A DNA stretch of 64,000 nt from Palleniella intestinalis (GCF_013166595.1 NZ_JABKKG010000004.1:248001-312000); one strand, 5' to 3'; positions 8,296 to 16,083 are shown, counted from the stretch's first letter. The notes: generated from the sequence alone by a model not told the origin. Made by a program: numbers and translations.

Positions 8296-8583
8296 TTAAT
8301 TGATGTTTTCCCTTTGTTTTCTCACTCTTCCTGCTATGACAATGAAAATGGCAAGTAGTATTATTGCTCCACAGACAATAGCTGTGTTTGAGAAGTTATT
8401 GTCTATGGACGAAGCGTTTTCTTTTTGACCTGTCTCTGTGGCAATCATTGTACCGTTTCCGTCCGTATAGATAGGCTCATCTGCCGGAGGCAGATATGGC
8501 GGCATATCTTTTTTAGGAGAAAGTTTTATGGCATTCTCATTGTCATGGTTTGGTACAGGAGCTATATCTAAGTAAGGAATCAT
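8296..8583 (-). CDS. Small single-pass membrane protein of unknown function
   Basis: From the ATG at 8583 the product has 95 residues. A Pro/Asp/Asn-rich soluble part (PYLPPADEPIY) is followed by one membrane span near residues 68-86 (TAIVCGAIILLAIFIVIAG) and a short basic tail. The topology suggests a bitopic protein with its N-terminus outside. A frame open from 8703 would overlap the upstream MFS gene by about 100 bases, so the shorter start is preferred. It lies 17 bases after the MFS gene and is probably co-transcribed, perhaps as an accessory subunit. I do not recognise the family. Confidence 0.6.
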   Translation of the reverse strand: MIPYLDIAPVPNHDNENAIKLSPKKDMPPYLPPADEPIYTDGNGTMIATETGQKENASSIDNNFSNTAIVCGAIILLAIFIVIAGRVRKQRENIN

Positions 8584-8600
8584 AATAGTATTTTTTTTAG

Positions 8601-9932
8601 TTATGATAAGATCGTTAATTGAAAAACAAGTCCGGAAAGAAAACTTGTACCATTGCACACTGCGCTGTAAGTCATTGCTGTATGTCTGTTGATGCGTAGG
8701 CATCGGTATAGAAGATATTCTATAAGCATGATAATAAATTCCAGCCCTATAAGCTCAGCCCATGATACACTTGATGCAGAGATAAAGATGTTCAGTGGCA
8801 CATTGGTGAGGATATTCATCAGCACACATGCTGTAAGAACCTGCCAAGCCTTCTCACGCATATAGAGAAGCATCAGGCTTTCGATGATGATTGTGGCAAG
8901 AAGTGGATTCAGCAATGACCAAAAGGCAGGAAGAGACATACACATTCCGCCAAGCCAATAGCCCTGAAGGAGTGCCGCAGCAAGCATACCGAACGCCAAA
9001 GCCGTCCTCCCGGGCATGGCACTGACAGCAAGATGAAGCGTGCATGGCATTGACAGGTTTGCAAGAAAGACGGTGACAGGAATCACTGCTATATGAAAAG
9101 GGCATAGCAGCAGTGCTACACATGCTGCCATAAGTGAGCCAATCAATGCCTTGCGTATGCCTATTAATGCTGCAAGGAATCCTCCTGCTGCTTTTCCTGC
9201 CATGGCAATAACACTTGCAAGGACTATCATCACGATTGATGATGGTACTATCGGTGGAGTTATTTTACCAATAAAAGAACGTCCTGCAACGACAATCATC
9301 AGGCATAATAAAAAGGCTAAAGGAATGTTTTCCTGAACTTTGCCCTCTTTGTTGTGCTTGCAGGCAGTGTGGAGAAACTCTGAATAATTGGCATTGTGTG
9401 CATGAAACCATGCGACAATGGCTGTGGCTGCCCAAAAGGATAGTAACATAATGGTGGAGTGAATGCACAGTCCCAATGTCAGCCCCACGGCTCCGGTGGA
9501 GACGAAAACTCCCAAAGGACGTGGGTCGTTATGCCACGCTTTTGCAACAACATTTCCTCCATAGACATGAAAAAGTGAGTTGCCAATGCCTAACAGAATG
9601 GCTGTGGAGACATACAAAGCCATAGATTCCCATGTCCCTGCGAGCATGCTCAGGGCTGAACCGCATAAGAGAGAAACGATTGCTGATAAGAATGGCATCC
9701 TGTGGTGTATGGTCTTATCCATCCAAAGCCCTGTCAGCGGTTGTGAGGCAAATGCTATGATGTTATACAAGGAAAATATAGCAATTATGGTGATAGCATC
9801 GGCGTTCGCTGTCACCATTACGATACTACACGCACATATTCCGTCCACCAACAGATGCAGTGCGGTAAGTGATGCTGTGTGCATCCTGTTTTGCTTTGCT
9901 GTATTGATGTCTTTCTCTGATGTCTTTCCCAT
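8601..9932 (-). CDS. Major facilitator superfamily transporter with an extra C-terminal membrane domain
   Basis: The first 360 of 443 residues form about 11 hydrophobic helices with MFS features: a GLWMDKTIHHR loop after the second helix, a LLGIGNSLFHVYGG segment, and a long central loop near 185-205. The general look resembles fosmidomycin-resistance-type exporters; the substrate is unknown. Residues 363-443 add about three helices (MNILTNVPLN, then FIIMLIEYLLYR) that are not typical of MFS and look like a separate small membrane domain fused on. The downstream 95-residue protein may work with it. Confidence 0.75.
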   Translation of the reverse strand: MGKTSEKDINTAKQNRMHTASLTALHLLVDGICACSIVMVTANADAITIIAIFSLYNIIAFASQPLTGLWMDKTIHHRMPFLSAIVSLLCGSALSMLAGTWESMALYVSTAILLGIGNSLFHVYGGNVVAKAWHNDPRPLGVFVSTGAVGLTLGLCIHSTIMLLSFWAATAIVAWFHAHNANYSEFLHTACKHNKEGKVQENIPLAFLLCLMIVVAGRSFIGKITPPIVPSSIVMIVLASVIAMAGKAAGGFLAALIGIRKALIGSLMAACVALLLCPFHIAVIPVTVFLANLSMPCTLHLAVSAMPGRTALAFGMLAAALLQGYWLGGMCMSLPAFWSLLNPLLATIIIESLMLLYMREKAWQVLTACVLMNILTNVPLNIFISASSVSWAELIGLEFIIMLIEYLLYRCLRINRHTAMTYSAVCNGTSFLSGLVFQLTILS

Positions 9933-10015
9933 AATGGTGCAGGAACATCTCGTTTTTCATAGACAGGAAATATTTGCTTCCGGCCTTTATCGTTAATTCA
10001 TTTGTTTAACGAGGA

Positions 10016-10023
10016 CAAAGATA
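10016..10023 (-). promoter_or_regulatory. Probable -7 element of the MFS gene
   Basis: The minus strand reads TATCTTTG here. The -33 TTG is not matched. The 9933-10277 gap is otherwise AT-rich and non-coding. Confidence 0.5.
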
Positions 10024-10157
10024 ATACTTTTATTTGTATTTGAAGAATATATTGCAGAAATTTATTCATATAATAGATTAAAGTTTTTTATGAACAGGAA
10101 AACACCTGCTTCTCCCTTACACGGATAGCACATGTGGATAAAGAGGATTTACGTGGA

Positions 10158-10187
10158 TTCTTTTGTTTCTTTCTTTTCTTCGAGAGA
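10158..10187 (+). repeat. Partial copy of the pyrimidine-rich repeat arm found at 12068-12096
   Basis: TTCTTTTG then TTTCTTTCTTTTCTTCGAG resembles the right arm of the 120-bp element near 12 kb, differing mainly at the end (CGAGA against AGAGC). No matching left arm is evident. Confidence 0.4.
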
Positions 10188-10232
10188 TTAAAAATCTTTG
10201 AGAAATATAAAAAAATCATTTCCGTATTTTAC

Positions 10233-10277
10233 TTTTCGGAAGTTTTCGGGTTTATATATACAGAAACCCTCCGAAAA
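10233..10277 (+). promoter_or_regulatory. Hairpin directly before the sigma-factor start codon
   Basis: TTTTCGG (10233-10239) pairs with CCGAAAA (10271-10277), and inside it GGGTTT (10248-10253) pairs with AAACCC (10264-10269). The stem ends exactly at the base before the ATG at 10278, so folding would hide the start region and could control translation. Confidence 0.5.
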
Positions 10278-10820
10278 ATGAATGCTATGGACGATAAAGA
10301 CATAATCCTTGCGATGCGGACGGCTCCGGACAAAGGCTTCAGACAGCTGATGGCGAAGTACAAGGAGCCGGTCTATTGGCACATCCGCCGCCTTGTCGTG
10401 GCGCACGATGATGCCCAGGACGCAGTGCAGGAGACATTCGTCAGGGTGTTCCGCTCTTTCCCGCGGTTTGACGGAAAAGGCTCGCTGACGGCATGGATTT
10501 ACAGGATTGCCACAAACGAGGCATTGCGCCTGCTTTCACGCCACCGACCGGAGACATTGCCGCTGGAGAGCGCAGGGACTGCCGTGGCAGGGCTTCCGGC
10601 TGCCGCCTATGTGGACTACAGCGATTTGGAGGCGGTTATGCTGCAAAGAGCAATACTTTCCCTGCCTGAGAAGCAGCAGATAGCGTTCAACCTGCGCTAC
10701 TATGACGAGATGGATTATGACGAGATTGCCGCCGTCATGGAGTCAACTCCGTCGGCCGCAAAGTCCAACTACCACCTTGCAAAAGGAAGGATAACAGAGT
10801 ACATGAACAATCACGGATAA
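10278..10820 (+). CDS. ECF-family RNA polymerase sigma factor
   Basis: Region 2 is clear (YWHIRRLVVAHDDAQDAVQETFVRVF, about residues 32-57, then GSLTAWIYRIATNEALRLL). Region 4 follows at about 120-175 (LPEKQQIAFNLRYYDEMDYDEIAAVM). The length of 180 residues is normal. The start at 10278 fits the family; a frame from 10134 would add 48 unsupported residues. Twelve bases later comes a small anti-sigma gene and then a Spy/CpxP-like gene, a frequent Bacteroidetes trio for sensing envelope stress. It presumably directs transcription of its own operon and envelope genes. Confidence 0.9.
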   Translation: MNAMDDKDIILAMRTAPDKGFRQLMAKYKEPVYWHIRRLVVAHDDAQDAVQETFVRVFRSFPRFDGKGSLTAWIYRIATNEALRLLSRHRPETLPLESAGTAVAGLPAAAYVDYSDLEAVMLQRAILSLPEKQQIAFNLRYYDEMDYDEIAAVMESTPSAAKSNYHLAKGRITEYMNNHG

Positions 10821-10831
10821 ACATACAGACA

Positions 10832-11170
10832 ATGATGAAGGACAGATTTGATTTCGACAAGGTAGGCAAAAGGATGCCTTATACCGTTCCTGACGGCTTT
10901 TTCAAGGAGATGGAGGATAATGTCCTCAATGGGGTAGCGTGCCGCAGGACGGAAGAAAAACGGGGCTTCCGCCTGTCCCGGTGCGTCAAGGCAGGCATGG
11001 CAGCCACAGCCGCTGCCTCCGTGGTTCTTGCTTTCGTGCTCTCCTCAGGCGGGCATGAGCCACGGCACACGGACTTTGCGGAGGTCGAGAAGGCTTTCTG
11101 CAACCTCAGTCCTGAGGATCAGATGTACATGCTTTCGGTGTATCAGGAGGATGTGTTCATGGAAGAATAG
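10832..11170 (+). CDS. Putative membrane anti-sigma factor
   Basis: This 112-residue protein follows the ECF sigma gene and has one membrane span near residues 50-70 (AAASVVLAFVLSS), with a soluble N-terminal part and a short acidic C-terminal part (NLSPEDQMYMLSVY). Position, size and topology fit a single-pass anti-sigma factor that holds the sigma factor at the inner membrane. The sequence is too short and divergent for a firm family match. The start is one of two adjacent ATGs (10832 or 10835). Confidence 0.65.
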   Translation: MMKDRFDFDKVGKRMPYTVPDGFFKEMEDNVLNGVACRRTEEKRGFRLSRCVKAGMAATAAASVVLAFVLSSGGHEPRHTDFAEVEKAFCNLSPEDQMYMLSVYQEDVFMEE

Positions 11171-11202
11171 ACATTATAATAACAAATTAAAACAACAGGA
11201 TT

Positions 11203-11775
11203 ATGAAACATTTTTTCAGATTTTTGCTGCTTGCCGTTGCAGTGATGGCATGCAGTGTGGAGACAAAAGCTCAGGACAATGACAAGCAGCGCATGACACC
11301 TGAGGAGCGTGTGGAGAGGAAGAAGCGGGCGATGAATGCTTCTGCGCGTGGGGAGGCAGCAAACAAGGATAAGCAGAAGAGGGTTGCCATGACGCGCGAG
11401 CAGCTTGCGGAGAAGCAGGCGAAGCATATTGCCGAGGCAATGGCAATGGACGATGCTACGGCAAATCGCTTCGTGAAGACCTATGGGGAGTGCCAGAAAG
11501 AGGTGTGGGCACTCAGTCCCAAGCGTGGCAAGGGCATGCGCCGCAACGCTCCGGGCATGACGGACGCTGAGGCGGAACAGAGCCTGAAGGCGGATTTTGA
11601 CCACAGCCAGAAGATTCTCGACATACGCAAGAAATACTACAAGGAGTACAGCAAGTTCCTGACCCAGAAGCAAATCAAGCGTGTCTATGAACTGGAGAAG
11701 CAGACAAAGAACCGTCTGATGCACCACAAGGGCAAGGCGCAGCGCAATAAGGCAGGGAGGAACGCCGGGAGGTAA
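11203..11775 (+). CDS. DUF4890 / Spy-like periplasmic protein
   Basis: A signal peptide (to about residue 23, ending TKAQ) precedes a highly charged helical protein of 190 residues. Two helical segments end in LTQKQIKRVYELEK, which matches the LTxxQ motif of Spy/CpxP proteins. In enterobacteria such proteins act as ATP-independent chaperones and dampen envelope-stress signalling. With the sigma and anti-sigma genes just upstream it is probably a target or feedback component of that system. The C-terminus is very basic (KAGRNAGR). Confidence 0.7.
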   Translation: MKHFFRFLLLAVAVMACSVETKAQDNDKQRMTPEERVERKKRAMNASARGEAANKDKQKRVAMTREQLAEKQAKHIAEAMAMDDATANRFVKTYGECQKEVWALSPKRGKGMRRNAPGMTDAEAEQSLKADFDHSQKILDIRKKYYKEYSKFLTQKQIKRVYELEKQTKNRLMHHKGKAQRNKAGRNAGR

Positions 11776-11859
11776 GTCCATGGAAATGCAGGTGCTTGCC
11801 ACTGTCTGTTGGTAAGAGTTTATCTGACTATAAATCAATTTGTTATAAAGTGTGTGACA

Positions 11860-11957
11860 AAAGGTTATCTTTCATGATGCGAAAGGTAACCTTTTGTCGT
11901 GTAAAGCGTTACCTTTTACCATGCAAACCGTAACCTTTCGTTCTGCGACCGGTATCG
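11860..11957. repeat. 22-bp array, family B, locus 1
   Basis: Units begin at 11860, 11882, 11903 and 11925 (steps 22, 21, 22), each a variant of AAAGG-TAAC-CTTT such as AAAGGTAACCTTT at 11882-11894. A decayed fifth unit lies near 11947. CATG or ATGC occurs between units. No gene is seen in this part of the 11776-12257 gap. Confidence 0.85.
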
Positions 11958-11976
11958 CCCGATTCTTTTTGCTGTC

Positions 11977-12096
11977 GCTCTAAGAAAACAAAGAATCAAA
12001 AGAACCTTCCTGAATGGCACAATCCCCATAAATCCTCATGATGCATTCCTGCGCAATGGCGAATCCGTTTCTTTGGCTTCTTTCTTTTCTTAGAGC
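11977..12096. repeat. 120-bp element with 29-bp imperfect inverted ends
   Basis: The left arm, starting GCTCTAAGAAAACAAAGAA (11977-12005), matches the reverse complement of the right arm (12068-12096) at about 25 of 29 positions. The 62-base interior has no reading frame of note. The layout resembles a miniature inverted-repeat element, but no target-site duplication is obvious. Confidence 0.5.
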
Positions 12097-12216
12097 CGCC
12101 TGTAACTCTTGGGTTGATGTATTTTAGAGAACTAATTTATTATGCGTATATCTATGAAAATGTCGATGAAATCGGAATTTTATTGTTATAATATATGATT
12201 TTATGTAAAAAATCAT

Positions 12217-12224
12217 TATCTTTG
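12217..12224 (+). promoter_or_regulatory. -7 element of the TPR-HTH regulator gene
   Basis: TATCTTTG is followed by the ATG at 12258. It rules out the in-frame ATG at 12195, which lies upstream of it. Confidence 0.65.
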
Positions 12225-12257
12225 CAATTGAAATGGAACATACTCAGATATATACAA

Positions 12258-13985
12258 ATGACAATACGACCTAAACATATACTTTATACCCTCGTTGCAT
12301 TCTTCATCATAGCTGTGACACAGTCATCATGCACCACTCCAGGCGAGAGGAAGCGCATGAGCGAGTTGCTCACAAAAGCGGAGAAGATGAACTCTGACTA
12401 TGTCTCTATGAAAAACGCCGTTTTTGTGGACTCCGTCCTCCGCTTTTACGACTCCCACGGCACAAGGGAGGAGCGCATCCGTGCAAACTACATGCAGGGC
12501 TGTGTCTACCGCGACAAGGGCAACAGCCCTACGGCATTGGAATACTACATGAAAGCCGTGAACCTTGCCGACACCACTTCCAATAGCTGCAACTATGAAC
12601 TGTTGGGAAGAATCTATGTCCAGATGGCGGAACTGTTCCATAAGCAACGCTATCCGAAGAAAGAGCGGGAAATGTTGGACAAAGCCATTGCCATGGCAAA
12701 GATCGCCAAAGACACACTAATGATAATGCAAAGTATGATGAAAATCTCCGGAATATATTGGCTGGAAAACAATAAAACAAAAGCAGCAGAGGTTTCCAGG
12801 ACAACATACAGATTGTGCAAAGAAATGGGAGCCGATTCCTTGGCAGCATCAGAATTGGCTACTACAATATCTTATAATTTGGAACGAAATGCTTTGGACG
12901 AGGCAAAACGTGAGATTGATGAATATATTTCAAAATCAGGTTTGGTGGACAAAAATGGTAATGTGGAGAAAGGATGCGAGCTCTTTTACTATTGTTTAGG
13001 AGAATATTATCATAAATCTTGTAATATAGACTCCGCCCTTTATTATTATAGGAAACTTGTTTCTTATGATGAGAAAATCATGAACCTTGAGAACGGATAT
13101 AAAGGCTTGATGGAGGTCTATATGGACTTGCATCAGGCTGACTCTGTCGTGAAATATGCAAGGCTTTATGCCGATGCCAATGACACGGCAAACATAAGGA
13201 ACTCTGCAAAGGAGGTGAGTAGGGTGCAATCTCTTTATGACTATTCTTCCCACCAGCAGGAGGCTTTGGAGAAATCCAAGGAGGTACAAAACCTATGGCG
13301 GATGTTGTTCTTTTGTTTTGTGTCTGTTGTAGTGATAATATGCGCATTCTATTTGTTTTATAAACAATATAAAATAAGAATGCTTTACAAACTGAAAAAA
13401 CTTAACAGTAAATACACTCAGGCATTGCATGATTACAATGAGGCTTTGGCAGAATACAGCAAATACAAGGAAGACGGTACTTCTTGTGAAGCATCATTGC
13501 GGAGCAGGATTGAGAGTTTGGAGAAAAATCTTTCAATATACCAAGATGATTTAGATGTCAACAAACTTATGGTGGAGCAGAATCTGCAACAGCACCAGAT
13601 ACTTGCCGTGATGCATAGGCATGCTTCCAAAGGAGCAATGCCTACGGCTGCTGACTGGTCGACATTCATGAGTGTTGCCACCAAGTATCTTCCGGAATTC
13701 TTTGATGCCCTGCATGAGAAGTCGGAAAGCCTTACACCGGAAGAGCAGAAACTGTGCATCCTTACCCGCCTTTGTTTTATCCCTTCAGAGATTGCTGTAC
13801 TGATGAATATTAAGAGGCAGCGTGTCACGAATATACGCAGCATCTTGAACAAGAGGCTCTTCAATGTGGTTGGTCAGCAAATCTCTTGCGACATATTTCA
13901 TTGCAACATGTGCAAAGCGTTAATCAAAAAAGGAGGGGGCGATGATGTAGCATTGCCCTCTCTTTTCATCTCTTTCTGTAAATGA
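12258..13985 (+). CDS. Membrane-anchored TPR protein with C-terminal HTH
   Basis: The 575-residue product has an N-terminal signal or lipoprotein-like segment (AVTQSSC). TPR repeats follow (about 30-330, with MQGCVYRDKGNSPTALEYY), then a membrane span near 350-370 (MLFFCFVSVVVIICAFYLF), a coiled coil, and an HTH-like end (LTPEEQKLCILTRLCFIPSEIA, then KRQRVTNIRSILNKRL). This is the layout of Bacteroidetes one-component regulators that sense outside the membrane and bind DNA inside. The signal and target genes are unknown. It stands alone behind its own promoter. Confidence 0.75.
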   Translation: MTIRPKHILYTLVAFFIIAVTQSSCTTPGERKRMSELLTKAEKMNSDYVSMKNAVFVDSVLRFYDSHGTREERIRANYMQGCVYRDKGNSPTALEYYMKAVNLADTTSNSCNYELLGRIYVQMAELFHKQRYPKKEREMLDKAIAMAKIAKDTLMIMQSMMKISGIYWLENNKTKAAEVSRTTYRLCKEMGADSLAASELATTISYNLERNALDEAKREIDEYISKSGLVDKNGNVEKGCELFYYCLGEYYHKSCNIDSALYYYRKLVSYDEKIMNLENGYKGLMEVYMDLHQADSVVKYARLYADANDTANIRNSAKEVSRVQSLYDYSSHQQEALEKSKEVQNLWRMLFFCFVSVVVIICAFYLFYKQYKIRMLYKLKKLNSKYTQALHDYNEALAEYSKYKEDGTSCEASLRSRIESLEKNLSIYQDDLDVNKLMVEQNLQQHQILAVMHRHASKGAMPTAADWSTFMSVATKYLPEFFDALHEKSESLTPEEQKLCILTRLCFIPSEIAVLMNIKRQRVTNIRSILNKRLFNVVGQQISCDIFHCNMCKALIKKGGGDDVALPSLFISFCK

Positions 13986-14040
13986 TATGCTGGTAATTGT
14001 ATTAAAAAAGAATTAATTATGGATTTTTTTTATACAAATG

Positions 14041-14071
14041 TTGTATTTGTGGAATAAAAATTGTATATTTG
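14041..14071 (+). promoter_or_regulatory. Bacteroidetes promoter for the small membrane protein and thioredoxin-like gene
   Basis: TTG (14041-14043) and TATATTTG (14064-14071) are 20 bases apart. A seven-codon frame (MKIDDKQ) at 14086 lies in the leader, and the first longer gene starts at 14189. Confidence 0.8.
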
Positions 14072-14188
14072 CAAAAGAGAAATCATGAAAATAGATGACA
14101 AACAGTAAACGAAAAAGATGTGACAGGCGTTTGCCATGTGTTTTACTGCCGATGCTTAGACCTATAACCAATAAAACCATATATATAT

Positions 14189-14365
14189 ATGAAAAAAGTA
14201 GTATTATTCGTACTGTGTTTTTATGCCATAACGATACCATTCGTATGGTTGAATCCGAGCAGTGTTTATTTTCGTGTGCTTTATACTCTTTGTTTTTTCC
14301 TTAACATTGCGGTCTTGTTCATCAACACTAAAGGTTGGTCTCGTGAAACAGGGAGTATAGAATGA
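14189..14365 (+). CDS. Small two-span membrane protein, 58 residues
   Basis: The frame begins MKKVVLFVLCFYAITIPFVW and contains a second hydrophobic segment (YTLCFFLNIAVLFI), followed by a polar tail ending GSIE. The clean ATG, two membrane spans and a consensus promoter 118 bases upstream support a real gene, despite its length. It ends 27 bases before the thioredoxin-like gene, so the two are probably co-transcribed. The family is not recognised. Confidence 0.6.
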   Translation: MKKVVLFVLCFYAITIPFVWLNPSSVYFRVLYTLCFFLNIAVLFINTKGWSRETGSIE

Positions 14366-14392
14366 TTTTTTTCTTTGCATTTGGATATAAAA

Positions 14393-14926
14393 ATGAATAT
14401 GATGCAGAGAGGATTACTGTTGCTTGTCATGTGCGTTTGTTCGGTCATGATGCAAGCACAGGTTGTGAGTATCAGCACGGACAGTCTGTATAACAGGATT
14501 ATGTCATCCGATGCAGACTACCGCGTGTTGTATGTATTCCATGGCGCATGCCCATGCATAATGGAAACGCTGCCTAATGTTCTGGAGCTGCTGAAGGACA
14601 AGAAGAACGCTGAACTGTTTGTCGTTTGCGGACATCCCAAGGTTTTTGTGGAGGGCTTTGTCAAGAAGAACAAACTTGATTGTAAGTATTACTCAATTAA
14701 TCCAAAGAAACCGAAGATGATAGATTTCTCCAATTATATGAACAAGGTCTTTGATTTCTTTGAGAAACGCTTTGGCGTGAATACCAAGAAGATGGGTGCA
14801 TCTTCATTCTGCATCCTTGACAGACAGGGGAAAGCCATTGCACAGACGAGTTGGGAAACGACGGATGAGGAGTATATGAGGCTCTTGTTGTCAACTGTTT
14901 CCGGGAAGTCCGGCTGTGAAAAGTAG
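14393..14926 (+). CDS. Exported thioredoxin-fold-like protein with a CPC motif
   Basis: A signal peptide (to about residue 22, MMQAQ) is followed by a 155-residue domain with thioredoxin-like order: strand VLYVFHGA, then CPCIMETLP where a thioredoxin has CxxCxxExP, strand LFVVCG, and a late segment SFCILDRQGKAIAQ. The active site would be C-P-C rather than C-x-x-C, which would change its redox behaviour or mean it is not an oxidoreductase. I chose the ATG at 14393; a TTG at 14375 is also in frame. Assignment to the thioredoxin superfamily is inferred from pattern only. Confidence 0.55.
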   Translation: MNMMQRGLLLLVMCVCSVMMQAQVVSISTDSLYNRIMSSDADYRVLYVFHGACPCIMETLPNVLELLKDKKNAELFVVCGHPKVFVEGFVKKNKLDCKYYSINPKKPKMIDFSNYMNKVFDFFEKRFGVNTKKMGASSFCILDRQGKAIAQTSWETTDEEYMRLLLSTVSGKSGCEK

Positions 14927-15090
14927 CTTGGTTGCGGAGAGACAAATGGTCAGATTCTGTTATTTTTTTTTGCTTCGCATCCGATAAATGTTGTACTCAA
15001 GGATGATTGGGATGTGGCTGTAACTCTGTTTGTATGTTGGGGCAGCTGTAGTTGAATCATTGGTGAGTATATTTAGGTGATATATGGATT

Positions 15091-15132
15091 TCAAGTTCCG
15101 CAAGCAGATGAAAGTCTGCATGTGGAACTTGA
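15091..15132 (+). other. Long imperfect hairpin in a non-coding region
   Basis: TCAAGTTCC (15091-15099) pairs with GGAACTTGA (15124-15132), and inside it GCAGA (15104-15108) pairs with TCTGC (15115-15119). There is no T run after it, so it is probably not a simple terminator. It lies just before the promoter cassette at 15171. The gap from 14927 to 15695 holds no convincing protein gene. Confidence 0.5.
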
Positions 15133-15170
15133 TTTCATTAATGTCCGGTAAATACCGGCTGAATTGTATA

Positions 15171-15298
15171 TACCCCCATTGATACCCCTATAAAAGTTGG
15201 AATCGCTTGTGAAATATTGTACCTTTGCATTATCTTTCTATTGTAATCGAAACCAAGAGAAAATGGTGGGTAGGGATTACAGCGTTCTTTGACATGTT
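15171..15298 (+). promoter_or_regulatory. Promoter cassette with boxA-like leader, copy 1
   Basis: TTG (15197-15199) and TACCTTTG (15220-15227) are 20 bases apart. The 49 bases ending at TTTGCA match the cassette at 51499-51547 at about 40 positions, including AATCGCTT between the two elements. A boxA-like GTTCTTTGACATG follows at 15284-15296. Bacterial rRNA leaders combine a strong promoter and boxA in this way, but no rRNA follows. Confidence 0.7.
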
Positions 15299-15488
15299 TA
15301 CCATTAAACCCAAATAGCCCTAATGACCGATTTTGGATAAAGGAGTGTGGTTCCACCACACAGCATCAGAGATATTCCCACAATCCACATGGCTGAAGCC
15401 AGTGGTTACCATGAAGAATGTGGCTCTGCCACACCTTTTGCTGTTTCCTTGCATCAATTCTTCATGATGTGAGGGGATATTTATTTTT
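15234..15488 (+). ncRNA. Candidate structured RNA behind the boxA-type promoter
   Basis: The transcript expected from the promoter has no reading frame of note but folds well on paper. A hairpin GTGTGG-TTCCA-CCACAC lies at 15345-15361. AGATATTCCC (15370-15379) can pair with GGGGATATTT (15473-15482), counting G-U pairs. Inside it CATGAAGAAT (15410-15419) pairs perfectly with ATTCTTCATG (15457-15466) around a TGTGGC-TCT-GCCACA hairpin (15419-15433). A T-rich stretch follows the closing stem. I do not recognise it as 6S, tmRNA, RNase P or SRP RNA. Confidence 0.45.
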
Positions 15489-15591
15489 GCCATACACAAT
15501 AATAAATCTTCTAAATCTGTATGAGAAGATATTTGGACATGTGGATTTATGCGGATTCAGAATATTCCTGCTGAACAAACGGATGAGGGCA

Positions 15592-15629
15592 TAAAAAAAG
15601 ACCACTTACCATTGCTGATAAGTGGTCTT
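15592..15629 (-). terminator. Intrinsic terminator of rpsT
   Basis: On the minus strand an 11-bp stem (AAGACCACTTA with its complement, 15598-15608 and 15619-15629) is followed by seven T residues. Confidence 0.9.
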
Positions 15630-15695
15630 GCGTATTGTTGTATGTGGCTGTACGCCACGGCTATGTCATGATTGCCGGCCTTGTACAACGTTCTC

Positions 15696-15947
15696 TTAGA
15701 GAGAGTTGATGTAGAGGGCGAGTCCTGACTTGATGTTTGCAGCCTTGTTCTTGTGGATGATGTTCTGCTTTGCGAGCTTGTCGAGCATCTTCTGAACCTT
15801 AGGAAGCATTTCTGTTGCCTCTGCCTTGTCGGTTGTTGCGCGGAGCTTGCGCACTGCGTTACGCATAGTCTTAGCGTAGTACTTGTTGTGGAGAGTCTTG
15901 GTCTTGGTCTGACGGATTCTCTTCTCTGATGACTTGTGATTTGCCAT
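15696..15947 (-). CDS. rpsT: 30S ribosomal protein S20
   Basis: The 83-residue, very basic helical protein opens [13 protein letters not shown] and contains [14 protein letters not shown] and [15 protein letters not shown], diagnostic of S20, which binds the 16S rRNA 5' domain in early assembly. A terminator follows. No TAnnTTTG element is visible between it and the tRNA-Glu gene about 136 bases upstream, so it may depend on read-through from the tRNA promoter, or on a promoter I cannot see. Confidence 0.97.
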   Translation of the reverse strand: MANHKSSEKRIRQTKTKTLHNKYYAKTMRNAVRKLRATTDKAEATEMLPKVQKMLDKLAKQNIIHKNKAANIKSGLALYINSL

Positions 15948-16042
15948 TTCTGTTAATGATTTTTGATTGTTTGAGTAATAGCCTGTGGGTCTTGCGCCGT
16001 CGTTGAGGCTGCCCTGGGCGGATTAGTTGAAACCCTCATGTA

Positions 16043-16067
16043 CCAAAACGCCGCATCAACTGCGGCG
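16043..16067 (-). terminator. Terminator-like hairpin after tRNA-Glu
   Basis: On the minus strand CGCCGCA, a 5-base loop and TGCGGCG are followed by TTTT. The short T run may allow read-through into rpsT. Confidence 0.7.
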
Positions 16068-16083
16068 ATACATGATATTCGAG

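Noticed and set aside
11860..11957. The 22-bp arrays as CRISPR
   Set aside because: Units are shorter than any CRISPR repeat, have no unique spacers of about 30 bases, and no cas gene is present.
14095..14304. 69-codon frame overlapping the 58-residue membrane protein
   Set aside because: The overlapping frame from 14189 has a better start, two membrane spans and a natural stop before the next gene.
15136..15360. 73-codon minus-strand protein in the non-coding region
   Set aside because: It crosses the promoter cassette and the structured region and has no family resemblance.
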